Position numbers and translations under genes: made by a program. Source: Natronoflexus pectinivorans (GTDB lineage: Bacteria; Bacteroidota; Bacteroidia; Bacteroidales; Marinilabiliaceae). Taken from it: a DNA stretch of 64,000 nt. Below are positions 9,655 to 18,096 of this stretch, piece by piece. The stretch's first letter is position 1, and each line of letters opens with the position of its first letter. The stretch spans positions 310,001 to 374,000 of the forward strand of contig NZ_SLWK01000003.1 in the NCBI RefSeq assembly GCF_004345615.1. Direction: 5' to 3'. A model generated the notes under the pieces. The model did no database searches and was not told where the DNA came from. It worked only from the letters and a program-made list of their open reading frames with translations.

Positions 9655-10431
9655 TTATTTACAGAAAAACTGACCCACTTTTGAAAAGTTTTTCAAAAAT
9701 AACGTTCCAATGCCTCCAATTTTATTTCTACGAATGATAAGAAAATCTTCAGAAGATTTTCTTAAAATATTCCCCAAACTTCTATTACTGGCTCCACCTG
9801 TGGGCATAAGCACCATGATTTTGTCTAAATAGAATATTTTCAGATCCTCTCTTTTTAAAGTTCGTACCAACCAATCGTAATCGGCAGCAATTTGGTAATT
9901 GGTATCAAATAAGCCTGTGAGGTTCAAAACCTCCCGCCGGAAATATACAGTTGGATGCGGTGGCATCCAACCATTTGAAAGCCTGGATTTTGAAAAGCAT
10001 CCGCTTTTCCAATGACGAACAACTTCGGTGGAATTTTTGGAGGAGATATACTGAAGATCGCCATAAAGAAATTCGAAACCATCGTAAGAAAGTTTTTTTG
10101 CTACCGATGACAACACATCAACAGAAGCAAATCTGTCACCTGCATGTAAAAAACCAATCACTTCTCCGGTTGAAATATTTAATCCTTTGTTCATGGCATC
10201 GTATATGCCATGATCAGGTTCACTGATCCATTTAGAAATCAGATCCGTATTCTCCTTAATAACTTCAATGGTATTGTCCGTGCTTCCGCCATCAATAATA
10301 ATATACTCAATAATCGGAAAGTTCTGATTTCTTATTGAATCAAGAGTAACACGTAAATCTTCTGCACAATTATAAGTAACCGTAATTAAAGAAATCTGCA
10401 TTTCAACCGGATTGAGAGTTTGATTATACAA
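9655..10431 (-). CDS. Family 2 glycosyltransferase
   Basis: A GT-A fold glycosyltransferase that probably adds a sugar to an undecaprenyl-linked intermediate on the cytoplasmic face of the membrane. Motifs: N-terminal ISLITVTYN strand, IIDGGSTDNT (nucleotide-binding Asp), EPDHGIYDAMNKG, then FLHAGDRF (the DxD-like position) and MPPHPTVYFRR. The first ATG (10431) overlaps the upstream WecA-like gene by 8 bases. The family N-terminus usually begins directly at the ISxITVTYN strand, so the internal Met at residue 12 (10398, MQISLITV) is a credible alternative start. It is translationally coupled or closely linked to the WecA-like gene. The donor and acceptor are not readable. Confidence 0.9.
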   Translation of the reverse strand: MYNQTLNPVEMQISLITVTYNCAEDLRVTLDSIRNQNFPIIEYIIIDGGSTDNTIEVIKENTDLISKWISEPDHGIYDAMNKGLNISTGEVIGFLHAGDRFASVDVLSSVAKKLSYDGFEFLYGDLQYISSKNSTEVVRHWKSGCFSKSRLSNGWMPPHPTVYFRREVLNLTGLFDTNYQIAADYDWLVRTLKREDLKIFYLDKIMVLMPTGGASNRSLGNILRKSSEDFLIIRRNKIGGIGTLFLKNFSKVGQFFCK

Positions 10432-11530
10432 TTTTATGTCGATTTTTACTTCTCAACATTTTCTTACGTCTTCGACCAATAGCGAAAGATGGCACTTGAA
10501 AAATCAGAAATCCCAGTACCAGATTTAGTATTAAAAGCTTGAGCATTCCAAAGTCACGCAAAATATAGGAAAGAAATATAAAAATAAGATTGACTGACCC
10601 AAGCAAGATGGCAATTTGGATGTGTGAAAACCCTAACGTGAGCATTCTGTGGTGAATGTGTCTTTTATCGGCAACAAAAGGCGACTGACCTTTTGATATT
10701 CGGAAAAAGAAAACCCGGATGGTATCTACTATCGGAACGATTAAAATGCCTAAAGCCACCGCCGGTGCCGATGTCATAGTATAAGTAAGAGCAGGACGCA
10801 CCGACTCAGCATTATACTCCATAAATCTAATGGCAAACACAGAAACAATAAAACCTATCAATAAAGATCCGGTATCTCCCATAAAAATTTTCTGAGTTCT
10901 GGAAAATACATTAAAATATAAAAATGCAAGCAACGAACCAATTAATATGGCTCCCAGAACAGGCATGGCGTGATCTCCATTAATAAAAAACCAAAAAGAA
11001 AAAGCAGCAGTGGAAATGATGCCTGTTACAGCTGCCAATCCGTCAACACCGTCGATCAGGTTAAATCCATTGATAATAAACACCACAAATACAATGGTAA
11101 ACGACATGCTTACAAAATAATCTGGTTGCAAACCAAAAAAGCCATGAAAATCGGTAATTCTGAGGTCACCAAAGCCAACTATAATAAAAGCGGCTAAAAG
11201 CTGTCCCAAAAGTTTCATAATTGGTGCAGTCACCATAATGTCATCTTTAATTCCAATAGAAAACACAATAAGCAGCGCGGGAATCAAAAACGGAATGGTT
11301 CTGTGATCAAACCAATCTAAATAAAATAAATAGGTAAAAATAATTCCAAAAAATATGGCTAATCCTCCCAGCGTGGGGACATTCTCTTTATGTACACGTC
11401 GTCTGTTCGGAACATCAAACAAATTCTTGGAATACGATACTTTTAATATGGTGGGAATAGAGATAAACACCAATATAAAAGAGAGAAGTCCGGCAGAAAG
11501 AATTTGTAAAATGATGGTATAATTGTTCAT
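10424..11530 (-). CDS. Undecaprenyl-phosphate sugar-1-phosphate transferase (WecA/MraY family, GT4)
   Basis: A polytopic inner-membrane enzyme with about 10-11 helices that transfers a sugar-1-phosphate, often GlcNAc-1-P, from a UDP-sugar to undecaprenyl phosphate. This starts synthesis of an exopolysaccharide or O-antigen unit. Family motifs: PNRRRVHKENVPTLGG (41-56), KDD (95-97), NGFNLIDGVDG (154-164), FMGDTGSLL (216-224) and the C-terminal DKRHIHH (288-294) that marks the bacterial WecA-like branch. It lies just upstream of the GT2 gene with an 8-base overlap and is divergent from the Wza-like export gene. This places initiation, extension and export in one locus. Substrate specificity is not determinable by eye. 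Confidence 0.93.
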   Translation of the reverse strand: MNNYTIILQILSAGLLSFILVFISIPTILKVSYSKNLFDVPNRRRVHKENVPTLGGLAIFFGIIFTYLFYLDWFDHRTIPFLIPALLIVFSIGIKDDIMVTAPIMKLLGQLLAAFIIVGFGDLRITDFHGFFGLQPDYFVSMSFTIVFVVFIINGFNLIDGVDGLAAVTGIISTAAFSFWFFINGDHAMPVLGAILIGSLLAFLYFNVFSRTQKIFMGDTGSLLIGFIVSVFAIRFMEYNAESVRPALTYTMTSAPAVALGILIVPIVDTIRVFFFRISKGQSPFVADKRHIHHRMLTLGFSHIQIAILLGSVNLIFIFLSYILRDFGMLKLLILNLVLGFLIFQVPSFAIGRRRKKMLRSKNRHKIV

Positions 11531-11694
11531 CTTTTTCTTAGGCTTTTGGTAATTTTAAACGGGTATTTTGGGTTTTAAATATCAATTTCGCACAAATTTA
11601 CAAAAAACATCATTATCCATCATATTTACACTTTAATTTATCAAAAAGTTACGATATTCAGATAAAAAGGATGTTACACCCTAGAATAATTTAC

Positions 11695-11702
11695 TATTTT
11701 TG
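11695..11702 (+). promoter_or_regulatory. Candidate -7 promoter box for the polysaccharide export gene
   Basis: TATTTTTG matches TAnnTTTG completely and lies 78 bases before the ATG at 11780, in the gap between two divergent genes. No good -33 TTTG is seen at the expected distance. Confidence 0.35.
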
Positions 11703-11779
11703 ATGTTTGAACAATCATCAAAAATTATTTGCAAATTGCATCTATTCAATTATTAAACATATAAATAGACCAAAAACAT

Positions 11780-12565
11780 ATGTCTTTGTTTACAAGTAAC
11801 AAAATAAAGATCCTCAGTCCTGTTCTAATACTGTTTATGCTATATTTCAACAGTTGTATTCCACATCGTGAAATCATCTATTTCCAGGATCTTGAAGATA
11901 CAAAAGGATATGATAATCCTTTTGGTGAGTTGGAAACAGTCACAGAAAGATACATTTTGCAGCCCAATGATGCTCTGATTATTAGAGTCAGGACATCAAA
12001 TCCTCAGTTGTATGAGTTTTTTAACATGACCTCTTCTCAAAATGTTGCTCAGGCCACACAATGGACATATCCAATCGATGATAATTACGAAATAGACTTT
12101 CCCTTTGTTGGTAAAATCAACTTGAAAGGTTGCACCAGACAGGAAGCAAAAGAAAGAATTATTGAAGCATTGCTTCCATTTCTAAGTGATGCACAAGTGA
12201 CGGTACGCATAGCGAACCCCTCATTTGTTGCTCTTGGAGAGTTTACAAGTCGTGGCCGAATTGCCATGGGGCGCGATCAGGTAAATATTTTTGAAGCCGT
12301 TGCGCTGGCAGGTGATGTGAGACCTTTTGGAAAAAAACGCGAATTAACCATTATCAGACCAACAATGGATGGTTCTGAAACTATTGTTGTTGATTTAACT
12401 GATAGGAACCTGATTGATTCCGATCATTTTTACATTTATCCCAATGATATTCTTTATATCAGACCAATGAGAGCCCGACAGTGGGGAATTGGAGAGTCAT
12501 TCTCCTTTGGAATATTGACATCACTTATTGCATTTTATTTTACGTTAAACGCGATATTGAACTAA
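11780..12565 (+). CDS. Wza-like polysaccharide export lipoprotein
   Basis: A 261-residue outer-membrane export protein through which a capsule or exopolysaccharide probably leaves the cell. The N-terminus is a lipoprotein signal with the acylated Cys in FNSCIPH (about residue 26). It is followed by an HREIIYFQDL segment typical of Bacteroidota export proteins. A poly-export domain follows (YILQPNDALIIRV, then YEIDFPFVGKINLKG with the TRQEAKERI helix), then an SLBB-like domain at about 145-225 (IAMGRDQVNIFEAVALAGD). A single C-terminal hydrophobic segment (residues about 240-260) resembles the outer-membrane-spanning helix of Wza. It precedes BY-kinase copy 2 on the same strand, the classic Wza-Wzc pairing. 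Confidence 0.93.
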   Translation: MSLFTSNKIKILSPVLILFMLYFNSCIPHREIIYFQDLEDTKGYDNPFGELETVTERYILQPNDALIIRVRTSNPQLYEFFNMTSSQNVAQATQWTYPIDDNYEIDFPFVGKINLKGCTRQEAKERIIEALLPFLSDAQVTVRIANPSFVALGEFTSRGRIAMGRDQVNIFEAVALAGDVRPFGKKRELTIIRPTMDGSETIVVDLTDRNLIDSDHFYIYPNDILYIRPMRARQWGIGESFSFGILTSLIAFYFTLNAILN

Positions 12566-12630
12566 AACAACCTGCTTAGGCAAGAGTAGTCAATGAAGCT
12601 TTGTTTGAGAAATTTATAATGAACTTTTTT

Positions 12631-12648
12631 GTGGTTGAGACCAACCAC
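12631..12648 (+). promoter_or_regulatory. Small hairpin between export protein and BY-kinase genes
   Basis: GTGGTTG (12631-12637) pairs perfectly with CAACCAC (12642-12648) around a four-base loop. No T-run follows, so it is not a clear terminator. Confidence 0.4.
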
Positions 12649-12669
12649 AAATGAAACTAAATCGACCAA

Positions 12670-12697
12670 AAATACTAACACCTACGTGTTAGTATTT
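12670..12697 (+). promoter_or_regulatory. Perfect 12-bp hairpin in the leader of BY-kinase copy 2
   Basis: AAATACTAACAC (12670-12681) and GTGTTAGTATTT (12686-12697) form a perfect 12-base-pair stem with a CTAC loop, 60 bases before the kinase start. It could be a weak terminator or processing site that tunes the kinase relative to the export protein, or a protein-binding palindrome. Which one is not decided by the sequence. Confidence 0.5.
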
Positions 12698-12757
12698 AAC
12701 ATCAATACCAGAATTTAATATTTAGCCCAAAGAATTGGGATTAATGATCTTTTTTAA

Positions 12758-15193
12758 ATGAACTATCAGCTAAAACCTAACAATAATAATAAGCAGCCAC
12801 TAAAAAGTGACTCAACATCACCGTTTGTCCTGGATTACAAAAAAATTCTGGTTGATATTCTACGTTATTGGTGGTTGTTTATCATTACATTGGGTTTGTC
12901 ACTGTTTACGGTGTTTATGATGCATCGCTATGCACAGCCCGTTTATCGTGCATCAATGACTATGCTGATGGAGGAGCGAGGAACCGATACACCCCAAAGA
13001 AATATGATGGAAGGGTTCGGGTTGAGTGGTGCAATGCGTAGTACAGATAACCAAATCGCTATCCTGAGATCGTTTGAAACAATACGTGAAGCCATTGAGG
13101 AATTGGACTTCCATGTTTCTTACTATAAAACCGGAAGGGTTAAAAGCACCGAATTGTACGGAAACGTTCCTTTTACAGTTCATTTCGATTCAATTTCTCC
13201 GCAGATAATTAACACCCCAATTTACTTGTCTATTATAAATGAGAACACCTTCAGACTCAATATAGACACAGAACAAGCTGCCACTTTTCATTACGGACGC
13301 AATCAGGTTCTGGGCAATACAGGCTCCCTTAGTTTCTCGGAAACGTTTCGTTTCAATGAGCCCATAATGACCCCTTTCCTATCTATTATTGTTGAAAACC
13401 ACAATCTTAACAGACCCGAAGAGAGAGGGTATTATTTTCAATTTAACAACCCAAATATACTGGCATCTTCATACCAGTCCAGATTCAGCGCTCCCCGCCC
13501 CAGCGAAAACACTTCAATTGTAAGGCTTTTTGTTACAGGACATAACAACACTAAAAATATAACATTCCTGAATAAATTGGCCGAAGTCTTCATCAGAATC
13601 AATCTTGAACGGAAAAACCAAATAGCCACAAACACCATTCAGTTTATTGAACAACAGTTGATCATTATCTCTGATTCCTTGGCAGAAAAAGGAACTGAAT
13701 TAAGTCAGTTCAGAACAACGCATCAGATTCAGAGTGTGTCGGCACAAGCAAATCTCTTGTTTTCAAGGCTCGAGAATTTGGCCAATCAATCAACGCAAAT
13801 CATGCTCACCAGGCAGTATTATGAATACTTGAAGGACTATTTTAGCGCAGACACTATTTTTAATCAAACACTTGCACCCGCTAGCTACCCGGTGGATAAC
13901 GTTACCATTTCGGCACAAATAAGCAAACTCACAGAGTTAAACATGGAGCGACAGGCTTTAAAGTACACCCTGAATCGTAATACACACAACCCTTATTTTG
14001 TAGAATTGGAGCATAGAATGGAAGTTGCAAGACAAACTTTGCTGAGAGGTATTGAGAATCAGGTTGCATTGATTAATGAAGAACTCAGTCGCATAGACGA
14101 GAAGCGAGAATTAACCACCAACGAGCTTTACCAGTTACCTGAAAAAGAGCGTCAGCTCTTTGGAATTGAACGTCAATTTGACCTCAACAATGAAGTTTAC
14201 ACTTTCCTTTTACGGAAGCGCAGCGAGGCGCAAATTCAGAAAGCCTCAAACACTCCCGACCACAGCGTATTGGAGTCAGCTCGTGCCACAGGTATGGTAT
14301 CGCCCACAATCAGCAGCGACAGACAACGTGCCATTCTTATTGGTTTAGTCTTGCCTTTGATTTTTATTGTAATCAGGCAACTTCTTAACAACAGGATACA
14401 AACACCCGATGATGTTGAAAGAATTACCAATTTGCCAATCATTGGTCACATCATCCACAACCCAAAGGAGCTTGATAATGTGGTATATAACTACCCAAAA
14501 TCGATAATAACCGAAACCTTCCGAAGGGTACGATCCCGTTTGGAGTATTTAACGGGAGATAAAGAATCTCCCATAATAGCAGTATCTTCATCCATGCCGG
14601 GTGAAGGCAAAACATTTTGTGCACTGAATCTGGCCTCTGTATTTGCAATCAGTGGAAAAAAGACCCTGCTGGTTGGTTTCGATATGCGAAAACCAGGGCT
14701 GAATCGTGTTTTATCATTCGATGACAGTTACAAAGGGCTTTCAAACTATCTGATAGGGAAAGCTAAGCTTAAAGAAGTTATTCAACCCGGAAATCCTGAG
14801 AATTTATATATTTTACCCTCAGGAACCATTCCCCCAAATCCGGCAGAACTTATCGGTAGTCCCAGAACAGAGGAATTATTTAAAAAATTAAGAGAAGAAT
14901 TTGATATTATTTTACTGGATACACCTCCAATGGGTGTTGTGGCCGATGGTTACCTGCTAGCAAGACATGCCGACTCTGTGGTATTCCTAACTCGTCAGAA
15001 CATTACCATTAGAGAGGTTTTTGCTCACACCGTCAGACAAATGAATGAAGAAGGGATAAAAAATATCGGTGTTCTGATTAACGACATCAATATTAAAAAA
15101 GGAATTCTTGGATATAACTATGGATATGGGTATGGATACGGATACGGGTATGCTTACGGGTATGGAAACGGATATGGTTATTATGAGGAGTGA
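12758..15193 (+). CDS. Polysaccharide co-polymerase / tyrosine autokinase (Wzc-type BY-kinase), copy 2
   Basis: This 811-residue paralogue has the same layout as the kinase at 6914: Wzz-like N-terminus with a transmembrane helix at about 38-58, a periplasmic coiled-coil region at about 285-480, a second helix at about 530-545 and a BY-kinase domain. Motifs: Walker A SMPGEGKTF (Lys618), Walker A' GFDMRKPGL (about 640-648) and Walker B IILLDTPP. The C-terminal tail (from about residue 786) holds 12 tyrosines in 24 residues in a GYGYGY pattern, the autophosphorylation cluster expected of an active Wzc. The tail is encoded by a short tandem DNA repeat (TATGGATACGG-like, about 15115-15183) that could change length. 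It follows the Wza-like gene by 192 bases. Confidence 0.94.
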   Translation: MNYQLKPNNNNKQPLKSDSTSPFVLDYKKILVDILRYWWLFIITLGLSLFTVFMMHRYAQPVYRASMTMLMEERGTDTPQRNMMEGFGLSGAMRSTDNQIAILRSFETIREAIEELDFHVSYYKTGRVKSTELYGNVPFTVHFDSISPQIINTPIYLSIINENTFRLNIDTEQAATFHYGRNQVLGNTGSLSFSETFRFNEPIMTPFLSIIVENHNLNRPEERGYYFQFNNPNILASSYQSRFSAPRPSENTSIVRLFVTGHNNTKNITFLNKLAEVFIRINLERKNQIATNTIQFIEQQLIIISDSLAEKGTELSQFRTTHQIQSVSAQANLLFSRLENLANQSTQIMLTRQYYEYLKDYFSADTIFNQTLAPASYPVDNVTISAQISKLTELNMERQALKYTLNRNTHNPYFVELEHRMEVARQTLLRGIENQVALINEELSRIDEKRELTTNELYQLPEKERQLFGIERQFDLNNEVYTFLLRKRSEAQIQKASNTPDHSVLESARATGMVSPTISSDRQRAILIGLVLPLIFIVIRQLLNNRIQTPDDVERITNLPIIGHIIHNPKELDNVVYNYPKSIITETFRRVRSRLEYLTGDKESPIIAVSSSMPGEGKTFCALNLASVFAISGKKTLLVGFDMRKPGLNRVLSFDDSYKGLSNYLIGKAKLKEVIQPGNPENLYILPSGTIPPNPAELIGSPRTEELFKKLREEFDIILLDTPPMGVVADGYLLARHADSVVFLTRQNITIREVFAHTVRQMNEEGIKNIGVLINDINIKKGILGYNYGYGYGYGYGYAYGYGNGYGYYEE

Positions 15194-15194
15194 G

Positions 15195-15245
15195 GAAGGG
15201 TTTAGAGTATTCAAGTATTGAGTTGAGAGTTGAGAGTTAAGTTTG
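15195..15245. repeat. Degenerate intergenic repeat (GAGTTGAGAGTTGAGAGTTAAG type)
   Basis: A short run of GAGAGTTGAGAGTT-like units lies just after the BY-kinase stop codon. It belongs to the same general class as the other intergenic repeats but with its own unit. Confidence 0.5.
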
Positions 15246-15320
15246 AGTCCCGCGTTTCGTGAAAGGATTTGTGATTCTTTATAAGACGTGAATGGTATAT
15301 GGTTTCTTTTAAATTTATAG

Positions 15321-16967
15321 ATGATGGAACGATTCTCTAAGGTTTCTGGAGTTTTGAAATATGTTGTTGCAATATCATTCCTTTGGATTATATCTCTTTC
15401 AGTTTATGGTCAACGATATAGCATTTACAACCACCAATTTTATGACCCAATAACAAGGGAATTGTATAAACCGGGCTTAAATATTCATACCTCCATCAAG
15501 CCGTTACGGCTTGATCAGGTTGAGAGACATTTCGACACAGATTCTCTTATTCGAAGAGGTATAAGCAAACCTGAGGGGAATCTAAATGTATGGCAAAGGT
15601 TCATACATGATGATCTTTTTAGATGGGAAAAAGATGTTGATGGCCCCATCATGATCAGGGTCAACCCAATGTTCAACCTCGAATTGGGAAAAGAGATGGA
15701 TGAAAGCATCAATACCTGGACAAATACCCGTGCCATCATGTTAGAAGGAAATTTAGGCGAAAACCTTGCCTTTTATGCCGACTTTCATGAAAACCAGGCT
15801 GTTTATCCTCGATATATACGGGAGTTTGTAGATGAACGCGGGATCATTCCGGGTCAGGGAAGAACAAAACCATATGGTGATGACGGATTTGACTACTCTC
15901 AATCAACAGGTTACTTATCTTACAACGCCGGAAACTGGATAAATCTTCAACTGGGCTATGGTAAAAACTTCATAGGAGATGGACACCGTAGTCTCTTATT
16001 GTCTGATAATACTTTCAGCTATCCATATTTTAAAATGACTGCCACTTTCTGGAATCTGAAATACATGGTTATGGTGAGTCAGCTTCAGCACAAGAACACC
16101 ATTCGGATTGGTGGAGATGAGAGGTTCGACTATAAATACGGCGTATTTCATTATCTATCATGGAATATTGGAGAACGTTTTTCCTTAGGCCTTTTTGAAA
16201 GTGTAATTTGGGCAGCCGAAGATGAAACTGGATACCGCGGCATGGACATGAATTACCTGATACCAACAGTTATATACCGTCCTGTAGAGTTTTCTCTTGG
16301 TTCTCCCGATAATGTCACCATGGGATTAAACCTACGTTACATTCCCTGGAATGATGCAGCTTTTTATGCTCAATATGTAATGGGCGAGTTCAAATTTGAC
16401 GAAGTTTTTAGCGGGGACAAATGGTGGGCCAATAAACAAGGATTCCAGATTGGTTATAAAGATTATAACTTTTTGAACATCAGAAATCTTGACGTGCAAA
16501 CTGAATACAGTCAGGTTCGACCCTATACTTATTCACATTACTACCCCATCACCAATTATGGTCATTTCAATCAGGAGTTAGCGCACCCGTTGGGTGCTAA
16601 TTTCAGAGAAAGCGTATCGTTTTTAACATACAGGTGGAATCGCTGGTACCTTCACCTAAATACCATGTACGCCATCCATGGTAAAGATTTTAACGACAGC
16701 GATGATCAATATAGTTATGGAGGCAATATATTTGCTCCAAATCTGGAGAGACCTTACACCTATGGTCATGAGATTGGTCAGGGATTACGCACAACCATTA
16801 CTCAGGCCGGAGGAGCCGTTTCATTCTTAATCAACCCGGTTAATAATATGAACCTAAGTATGGGATTAAACATCAGAAGTGAGGTGAATGACATAATTGA
16901 CAGAACGGATACGCATTTCTATGTTGCATTCAGGACTTCTCTGAGAAATATTTATTATAATTTTTAG
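15321..16967 (+). CDS. Wzi/RemB-like outer-membrane beta-barrel protein, capsule assembly
   Basis: A 548-residue protein with a signal peptide (residues about 1-30, ending SLSVYGQ), then a 120-residue N-terminal region and many amphipathic beta strands up to a C-terminal aromatic residue (NIYYNF). The segment GYGKNFIGDGHRSLLLSD (about 213-230) is characteristic of Bacteroidota barrels in the Wzi capsule-assembly family, which includes the gliding-related RemB proteins. Such proteins bind or anchor surface polysaccharide. The position right after Wza- and Wzc-like genes supports a role in attaching the exported polymer to the cell surface. Two ATGs at 15321 and 15324 are equivalent. Wzi versus RemB cannot be resolved by eye. 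Confidence 0.8.
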   Translation: MMERFSKVSGVLKYVVAISFLWIISLSVYGQRYSIYNHQFYDPITRELYKPGLNIHTSIKPLRLDQVERHFDTDSLIRRGISKPEGNLNVWQRFIHDDLFRWEKDVDGPIMIRVNPMFNLELGKEMDESINTWTNTRAIMLEGNLGENLAFYADFHENQAVYPRYIREFVDERGIIPGQGRTKPYGDDGFDYSQSTGYLSYNAGNWINLQLGYGKNFIGDGHRSLLLSDNTFSYPYFKMTATFWNLKYMVMVSQLQHKNTIRIGGDERFDYKYGVFHYLSWNIGERFSLGLFESVIWAAEDETGYRGMDMNYLIPTVIYRPVEFSLGSPDNVTMGLNLRYIPWNDAAFYAQYVMGEFKFDEVFSGDKWWANKQGFQIGYKDYNFLNIRNLDVQTEYSQVRPYTYSHYYPITNYGHFNQELAHPLGANFRESVSFLTYRWNRWYLHLNTMYAIHGKDFNDSDDQYSYGGNIFAPNLERPYTYGHEIGQGLRTTITQAGGAVSFLINPVNNMNLSMGLNIRSEVNDIIDRTDTHFYVAFRTSLRNIYYNF

Positions 16968-17042
16968 ATGATTAGGCCAAGAGGTAGAAAGGTTGTGTGG
17001 TTGGGGGATAAGATGAAGTGAAGCGCAGTACAGTTTGGAATT

Positions 17043-17099
17043 CATGTAATAGATTTCTCGCTTCGCTCGAAATGACAATCTGTTATTTTGAGAGAGGTA
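17043..17099 (+). repeat. Half copy of the terminal-inverted-repeat element
   Basis: The sequence TCATGTAATAGATTTCTCGC followed by TTCGCTCGAAATGACA matches, in inverted orientation, the right arm of the elements at 36149-36340 and 48530-48730. The match continues for about 57 bases, to GAGAGAGG. The partner arm is absent, so this is a solo or decayed arm. Its reverse translation gives the spurious SFRAKREI peptide often predicted from such repeats. Confidence 0.75.
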
Positions 17100-17110
17100 A
17101 TACTTAATTG

Positions 17111-17719
17111 TTATTCTGCAATACTCCGATCTCTGACTTTTATCGCAGGGTTTCCGCGATAAATACCATACGGCTCCAATATTTTTGAAGATACACTGCT
17201 AACACTTAATACAGAGTACGTACCACATAAAGTTCCGGGTGTAACCACGGCATGAGCGCCAATCCATACGCCATCTTCCAAAATGACAGGCTTCACCTGT
17301 AAATCAAACGTGGGTTTAGAATAATCATGATTTCCGTTTAAAATCATGGCACCTTGCGAAAGGCAACAATTGGCCCCAATTTTCACGACTCCAAGACTAT
17401 CGATCCAGACGCGCTCACCAATCCATGTATTATCACCAATCTCAATATTCCAGGGATATTTAATGTTAACACCTGGCTTTACCACAACCCGTTTTCCTAC
17501 TTTGGCTCCAAACATGCGAAGCAGAATAACTTTTATGCTGGATGAAGGATTCAACGCATTGATAAAAAACAGAGCGTTTATAATAAACCATAATGAACGA
17601 ATGATCGCTCCCCGCCCGGGGTTGAACCAACTATTATCGTATCTCGATAAATCTACTGCTTCCATTAAACTATATGATTTGTTTAATTGTATATTTGCTG
17701 ACGAACAAATATACAACAA
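17111..17719 (-). CDS. wcaF: WcaF-type acetyltransferase (left-handed beta-helix)
   Basis: This protein probably transfers an acetyl group from acetyl-CoA to a sugar of the exopolysaccharide, as WcaF does in colanic acid synthesis. The C-terminal two thirds show hexapeptide repeats (IEIGDN, IGERVW, VKIGAN, ILEDGV, WIGAHA) with the conserved GNHDY segment and the closing GNPAIKVRDR typical of the WcaF/NodL group. The N-terminal LLRMFGAKVGKRVVVKPGVNIKYPW matches the WcaF lead-in well. The longest frame starts at 17719, but Met19 (17665, MEAVDLSRYDN) better fits the family N-terminus. It is convergent to the Wzi-like gene and closes the polysaccharide region. Confidence 0.88.
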   Translation of the reverse strand: MLYICSSANIQLNKSYSLMEAVDLSRYDNSWFNPGRGAIIRSLWFIINALFFINALNPSSSIKVILLRMFGAKVGKRVVVKPGVNIKYPWNIEIGDNTWIGERVWIDSLGVVKIGANCCLSQGAMILNGNHDYSKPTFDLQVKPVILEDGVWIGAHAVVTPGTLCGTYSVLSVSSVSSKILEPYGIYRGNPAIKVRDRSIAE

Positions 17720-17761
17720 AGATAAAAATTTAAGCGAACAGCTATTTCGGAGTTTTTTATC

Positions 17762-17792
17762 TTGTTTATCTCAATCAAAATTCGTTATTTTG
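17762..17792 (+). promoter_or_regulatory. Candidate promoter for the metallothionein-like gene
   Basis: TTG at 17762-17764 is followed after 20 bases by TTATTTTG at 17785-17792, a 7-of-8 match to TAnnTTTG. The ATG lies 26 bases after the box. It sits in the divergent gap with wcaF. Confidence 0.3.
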
Positions 17793-17817
17793 TCATACGA
17801 ACTAAAATGGAAGACTT

Positions 17818-17976
17818 ATGAGCAATTCATATGAAACAGACAAAGGGGAAGTTTACGTATATACCGGAGCTACCCAGCAGAATGAGCAATCGAAATGTGG
17901 TTGCGGAGGAAACTGCGCTTGCAAAAGCGGTTCGGGAGGGTCTTGTAAATGCGGTGGAAACTGCAAATGTAAATAA
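17818..17976 (+). CDS. Small Cys-rich metallothionein-like protein
   Basis: A 52-codon frame starts with ATG at 17818-17820 and ends with TAA at 17974-17976. The first 26 residues are polar (start MSNSYETDKGEVYVYTG). The rest holds two near-identical clusters, CGCGGNCAC (27-35) and CKCGGNCKC (43-51), joined by KSGSGGS. All eight cysteines are in CxC pairs. This is the pattern of a small metal-thiolate protein binding Zn, Cu or Cd in the cytoplasm. It resembles CxC-rich plant and fungal metallothioneins more than the cyanobacterial SmtA type, whose His residues are absent here. The in-frame stop just upstream (17803-17805) fixes the start. The shape is seen directly; metal binding is inferred. 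An alternative is a Cys-rich linker peptide. Confidence 0.75.
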   Translation: MSNSYETDKGEVYVYTGATQQNEQSKCGCGGNCACKSGSGGSCKCGGNCKCK

Positions 17977-17990
17977 ACATCCAACCCGGA

Positions 17991-18090
17991 AGTTAAGGAG
18001 CCTACGGATACTTTACATCGACATCTCACTTCAAAATACATTCGTTCAACCTGTTGCTTATAATCAAAGTATCCGTAGGTGCTTACTATA
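17991..18090. repeat. REP/MITE-like inverted-repeat element
   Basis: CCTACGGATACTTT (18001-18014) is repeated in perfect inversion as AAAGTATCCGTAGG (18066-18079), and the outer flanks (AGTTAAGGAG versus the complement of TGCTTACTA) are also partly complementary. The 51-base interior has no coding sense. It could fold as a long-loop hairpin after the metallothionein-like gene. Confidence 0.6.
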
Positions 18091-18096
18091 GACCAA

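Noticed and set aside
16866-17078. Minus-strand frame starting SFRAKREIYYM
   Set aside because: It begins inside the solo arm of the inverted-repeat element and runs antisense to the end of the Wzi-like gene. This peptide is a known signature of repeat-derived false genes.
17831-18091. 86-residue plus-strand frame overlapping the Cys-rich gene
   Set aside because: It reads the metallothionein-like region in another frame and runs through the inverted-repeat element, with no recognisable domain.
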